Shown here: piece after piece, positions 61,301 through 64,000 of the stretch | Position numbering within the stretch: position 1 is the stretch's first letter | Layout: each line of letters begins with the position of its first letter | Origin: a halophilic archaeon SHRA6 | Lineage (GTDB): Archaea > Halobacteriota > Halobacteria > Halobacteriales > Haloferacaceae | Reading direction: 5' to 3' | Length of the DNA stretch: 64,000 nt | Assembly: GCA_005239175.1 (NCBI GenBank) | Contig: SOPS01000004.1 | Coordinates: 434,001-498,000 of the forward strand | Notes under the pieces: model-generated | What the model saw: the letters and a program-made list of their open reading frames with translations, nothing else | Databases searched by the model: none | What the model was told of the DNA's origin: nothing | Translations under genes and position numbers: made by a program

Positions 61301-61480
61301 GTTTGCCACCGCAGTGGACGATCGTTTGTCACCGCAGTGGACGATCGTTTGTCACCGCAGTGGACGATCGTTTGTCACCGCAGTGGACGATCGTTTGTCA
61401 CCGCAGTGGACGGGCCTTTGTCACCGCAGTGAATGAGCGTTGCCGCCTTGGCGGGCATTTGTCACCACAGTGGCTGAACG
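61301..61480. repeat. 23-bp tandem repeat array between convergent genes
   Basis: GTTTGTCACCGCAGTGGACG followed by ATC is repeated with period 23 at 61301, 61324, 61347, 61370 and 61393, with degenerate copies at 61416, 61439 and 61458, in total about eight. It fills the gap between the Nudix hydrolase and the 3' end of the squalene/phytoene synthase gene. Confidence 0.92.
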
Positions 61481-61484
61481 CCTA

Positions 61485-62570
61485 TTACTGCGACTGCGGG
61501 TTCGAAATCGCGAGGTGGAACGGCTGATCGGCGATCTGTCGTCGCAGCTCAGATACCGACTCGCGACCGGTCGAACTCATCGCGGCGACGACGGCGTACA
61601 CCTCCTCTCTGGAGACTTTGACGCCGCGCTCAGTGAGCGCATCTTCGGGCCGCGCAGCGAGCTCTCGAAGTGTCCCGACCGCGAGCAAGAACGGTACACC
61701 CCACGCCGCCAGGGTGTTGCCGTGTTTCAGCGGCATTGCGGTGAGATACGCTTCTGCGTCGTCTAGGAACGATCGGGCGTGGTCGGCCGTTCGATCGACG
61801 ACCGCAGCGGCCTCGTCGCGGTTTGCGGGGTCAACAAGCGCGTCGTGGTCGATACCTTCCTCGTCAAGCCACTCCGCTGGCAGATAGACGTTGTTCTCTT
61901 CGGTGTAATCGTCGTACACATCTTTCGAGATGTTGACGAGTTGTAACAGCAGGCCAAAGTCTTCGGCCGTTTCATAGAGGATCCGTCGCTTCTCTGCGGC
62001 GAGTTCGCCGCGCGTCAGGAGGTTCGTGATGAGGTTTCCGACCGTCCCAGCCGCGTAGTAGCAGTACTCCTCAAGCTCTTCGCGCGAGGAAATCCGTAGC
62101 CCACCGTTTCCGGCGTGGCGTTCGACGAACATCGCCATTCCGCTGACAAGCTCTGAGACTGGCGGGACGATCGCTGCCTGAACGTCCTCAGGGAGGGTTT
62201 CGAACGCAGCGAGTACGCGATCGGCGTTGGCAACGACAGTCCAGTCGGCCGAGCGGTCGGGCTCCGGTGGGAGCCACGGTTCGATCTCGGTCAGAAAGGC
62301 GTCGATCGATACATCGCTTTCCGGATCAATTGCTTCATCGTAGGTTTCGAGGGCTGCGGCCTGCGCTTCGGGCGGGATGTGGCCGGCGTCCTCAACAGTG
62401 TCTGCGATACGGCACAAAAGATACCCCAAGCAGATATGCGTCGACATCGGTTCTTCCAACACATCGACGGTCAGCGCGAACGTCCGCGAAACGTCCTGGA
62501 CGGCGTCGCGACACCACGCGAGGTCGGCTTCAGCGTCGGCCCCGGGCGGGCGGGATTCGTGTCCATTCAT
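61485..62570 (-). CDS. Squalene/phytoene synthase family enzyme (squalene-synthase-like)
   Basis: A 361-residue head-to-head prenyltransferase. The first Asp-rich motif is RIADTVEDAG (Asp57-Asp61), the second NISKDVYDDYTEE around residue 215, and the active-site segment SRTFALTVDVL is near residue 28. The DTVED form and total length resemble squalene synthase more than haloarchaeal CrtB (which has DxVVD-type and about 320 residues), so condensation of two farnesyl diphosphates to squalene is the better guess. Squalene and its reduced derivatives are abundant lipids in haloarchaea. Phytoene synthase remains an alternative. Confidence 0.85.
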   Translation of the reverse strand: MNGHESRPPGADAEADLAWCRDAVQDVSRTFALTVDVLEEPMSTHICLGYLLCRIADTVEDAGHIPPEAQAAALETYDEAIDPESDVSIDAFLTEIEPWLPPEPDRSADWTVVANADRVLAAFETLPEDVQAAIVPPVSELVSGMAMFVERHAGNGGLRISSREELEEYCYYAAGTVGNLITNLLTRGELAAEKRRILYETAEDFGLLLQLVNISKDVYDDYTEENNVYLPAEWLDEEGIDHDALVDPANRDEAAAVVDRTADHARSFLDDAEAYLTAMPLKHGNTLAAWGVPFLLAVGTLRELAARPEDALTERGVKVSREEVYAVVAAMSSTGRESVSELRRQIADQPFHLAISNPQSQ

Positions 62571-62727
62571 TCAAGTATCCTATCGTAAGGCAGCGGGGAT
62601 AAAAAGTCTCTTGGGGTTTGCTCGGTGCCGGGATTGACACGAGCCAAGCCGCTGTCGATCGATTGTCACAGAAATGCATGAACAACCGTGTGGAAACGCA
62701 TAAGAGCGGTCGGCCGAAGGACAAAAC

Positions 62728-63870
62728 ATGGATTTCAGCCTCTCTGCGGAACAACGACAGATCAAGGATATGGTTGCAGAGTTCGTCGACAAGGAGGTCA
62801 AACCGCGCGCGGCCGAGATCGACGAAACCGACGAGTTTCCAGCAGAGCTGATCGACGAGATGGCCGAGCTTGGCCTCATGGGAATGCCGTTCCCGGAGGA
62901 ATACGGCGGCGCAGGGTTGGATTACCACAGCTACGCGCTTGGACTGGCAGAACTCTCTCGAGGATCGGGTGGGCTGGGGACGATCGTGGCCGCGCACACG
63001 AGCCTCGCGGGAAACATGCTCTACGCGTTCGGCAGCCAAGAGCAAAAAGAAACGTACCTCACGCCGCTGAACCTCGGTGACGATATCGGCGCATTCGCGC
63101 TCTCTGAGCCAGGTGCGGGCAGCGACGTCCCGGCCATGGAGACGACCGCTCAACAAGACGGCGACGAGTATGTGATCGACGGCGGCAAGCTCTGGATCTC
63201 GAACGGTTCTGTCGCAGACACGGTCACACTGTTCGCAAAAACCGATCCTGACGCGGGGCGGAAAGGGATCTCCTCATTCGTCGTCCGACCCAACGAGGAC
63301 GACGGCTTCATCGTCGAGGGGACCGAGCACAAACTTGGTGATAAGGGGTGTCCGACCGCAGAGCTTCGCTTCGACGAGATGCGGATCCCGGCCGATCGAC
63401 GTCTTGGCGAGGAAGGCGATGGCTTCATCCACGCGTTGAAGACGCTCAACGGCGGCCGGATTACGATCGCCGCGCGATCGGTTGGGATCGCCCAGGCAGC
63501 CCTCGACGACGCGCTTGAATACAGCCAACAGCGCGAGCAGTTCGACCAGCCAATCTCTGGGTTCCAGTCGATCCAACACAAGCTCGCGGACATGGATACC
63601 AAACTCGAGTGTGCTCGCTTGCTGATGCATCAGGCCGCCGATAAGAAGATGCGCGGAGAGACGTTCATCAAAGAGGCCGCACAGGCGAAGCTGTACGCCA
63701 GCGAGATCTCCCGAGAGGTCGCAAACGAAGCGATCCAGATCCACGGCGGCTACGGCTACACGAAGGACTTCCCGGTCGAACGCTACTACCGCGACGCCAA
63801 ACTCAACGAGATCTACGAGGGGACGAGCGAGATTCTGCGGAACACGATCGCTGCACAGTTGCTCGATTGA
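62728..63870 (+). CDS. Acyl-CoA dehydrogenase
   Basis: A 380-residue flavoprotein of the acyl-CoA dehydrogenase family with N-terminal LSAEQRQIKDMVAEFVDKEV, the middle domain ALSEPGAGSDVPAMETTAQQ and LWISNGSVADTVTLFAKTD, and C-terminal QQREQFDQPISGFQSIQHKL and AIQIHGGYGYTKDFPVERYY. The catalytic Glu364 is in IYEGTSEIL. Compared with the enzyme at 39.5 kb it is closer to short/branched-chain types, but preference cannot be fixed. Gene ends at 63870. Confidence 0.95.
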   Translation: MDFSLSAEQRQIKDMVAEFVDKEVKPRAAEIDETDEFPAELIDEMAELGLMGMPFPEEYGGAGLDYHSYALGLAELSRGSGGLGTIVAAHTSLAGNMLYAFGSQEQKETYLTPLNLGDDIGAFALSEPGAGSDVPAMETTAQQDGDEYVIDGGKLWISNGSVADTVTLFAKTDPDAGRKGISSFVVRPNEDDGFIVEGTEHKLGDKGCPTAELRFDEMRIPADRRLGEEGDGFIHALKTLNGGRITIAARSVGIAQAALDDALEYSQQREQFDQPISGFQSIQHKLADMDTKLECARLLMHQAADKKMRGETFIKEAAQAKLYASEISREVANEAIQIHGGYGYTKDFPVERYYRDAKLNEIYEGTSEILRNTIAAQLLD

Positions 63871-63890
63871 ACCTCGGAGTCAGTACAGAA

Positions 63891-64000
63891 GGACTGGCTC
63901 TGTTGAAACCCGTTCATCCTGACAAGAAGTACGTGCTGAATACAGAGCGCATATGCAGCAGATCACGACCCGGAAACGCATCATAGCACGGGAACAAATG
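63891..64000 (+). mobile_element. Possible left end of an IS element with a truncated ORF
   Basis: GGCTCTGTTGAAACC near 63895 resembles the terminal repeats of some haloarchaeal IS elements, and an ORF starts at ATG 63953 (MQQITTRKRIIAREQM) and stays open to the window edge. No transposase motif is yet visible in 16 codons, so this is tentative. Confidence 0.25.

Noticed and set aside
61301-61480. Regular repeats considered as a CRISPR array
   Set aside because: The repeats are directly adjacent with period 23 and no unique spacers; the same holds for the arrays at 36841, 38087, 39383, 40754 and 45899. No cas genes are present.
1-64000. tRNA or rRNA genes
   Set aside because: I looked in the gaps for cloverleaf hallmarks (GGTTCGAATCC-type arms) and rRNA segments and found none convincing; a covariance-model search would be decisive.

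Overview
This window is chromosomal DNA of a halophilic archaeon (class Halobacteria). The evidence is strongly acidic proteins, leaderless genes with TATA boxes about 27-30 bp before the start codon, haloarchaeal N-glycosylation genes (AglB, an AglG-like transferase), Orc1/Cdc6 initiators with inverted origin repeats, TrmB, HalX-type response-regulator and Lrp regulators, and many small haloarchaeal proteins of unknown function. The moderate GC content, very frequent CGATCG hexamers and the glycerol/dihydroxyacetone gene set recall the Haloferacales side of the class (Haloquadratum/Halorubrum/Halohasta-like), but genus cannot be fixed from this sequence. I saw no rRNA, tRNA or CRISPR array.

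Layout. 1-10.4 kb: C3 metabolism. It holds the end of glycerol kinase, a GlpX-type putative glycerol facilitator, a divergent Orc/Cdc6-like AAA protein, PTS HPr and Enzyme I, and the PTS-dependent dihydroxyacetone kinase dhaK-dhaL-dhaM. The PTS proteins and DhaM can form a complete phosphorelay that needs no sugar permease. 10.5-12.3 kb: small regulators and metal-binding proteins, including an HTH/TumE-like toxin-antitoxin-like pair and a decayed IS end with three hairpins. 12.2-16.3 kb: oligosaccharyltransferase aglB followed 3 bp later by a DUF368 (PopT-like) lipid-carrier transporter. 16.5-18.4 kb: a divergent regulator/unknown pair and a decayed replication origin (cdc6 remnant between inverted ORB-like repeats).

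18.5-29.4 kb: a surface-glycan island, AT-rich from about 19.2 kb. It contains an AglG-like transferase with an abrupt AT-rich 3' end, two capsule-type transferases, a collapsed IS630-like element, the tight operon neuC-neuA-neuB-pyruvyltransferase (a sialic-acid-like pathway), and a Wzx/AglR-type flippase. 29.4-33 kb: a second, intact-looking origin, with orc1 and four 20-24 bp repeats as inverted pairs, flanked by duplicated fragments of a small haloarchaeal gene.

33-42.6 kb: a Tat lipoprotein beta-propeller, TrmB regulator, HalX-type response regulator, ornithine-cyclodeaminase family protein, DAO-type oxidoreductase, acyl-CoA dehydrogenase, and an lrp-aminotransferase pair. 43.4-58.9 kb: a catabolic block for cyclic N-compounds: IclR regulator, cyclic amidohydrolase, molybdenum hydroxylase subunits (Fe-S, Mo, FAD, CoxG), cyclase-family hydrolase, CocE hydrolase, NCS2 uracil/xanthine permease and CaiB-type CoA transferase. 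59-64 kb: a thioredoxin-fold protein, exosome-associated protein, Nudix hydrolase, squalene/phytoene synthase and acyl-CoA dehydrogenase.

A theme across the window is a set of locus-specific tandem repeat arrays (periods 17-44 bp, most units carrying a GATCG/CGATCG core) in gene-boundary gaps, at least one of which was clearly grown from the end of the neighbouring coding sequence.
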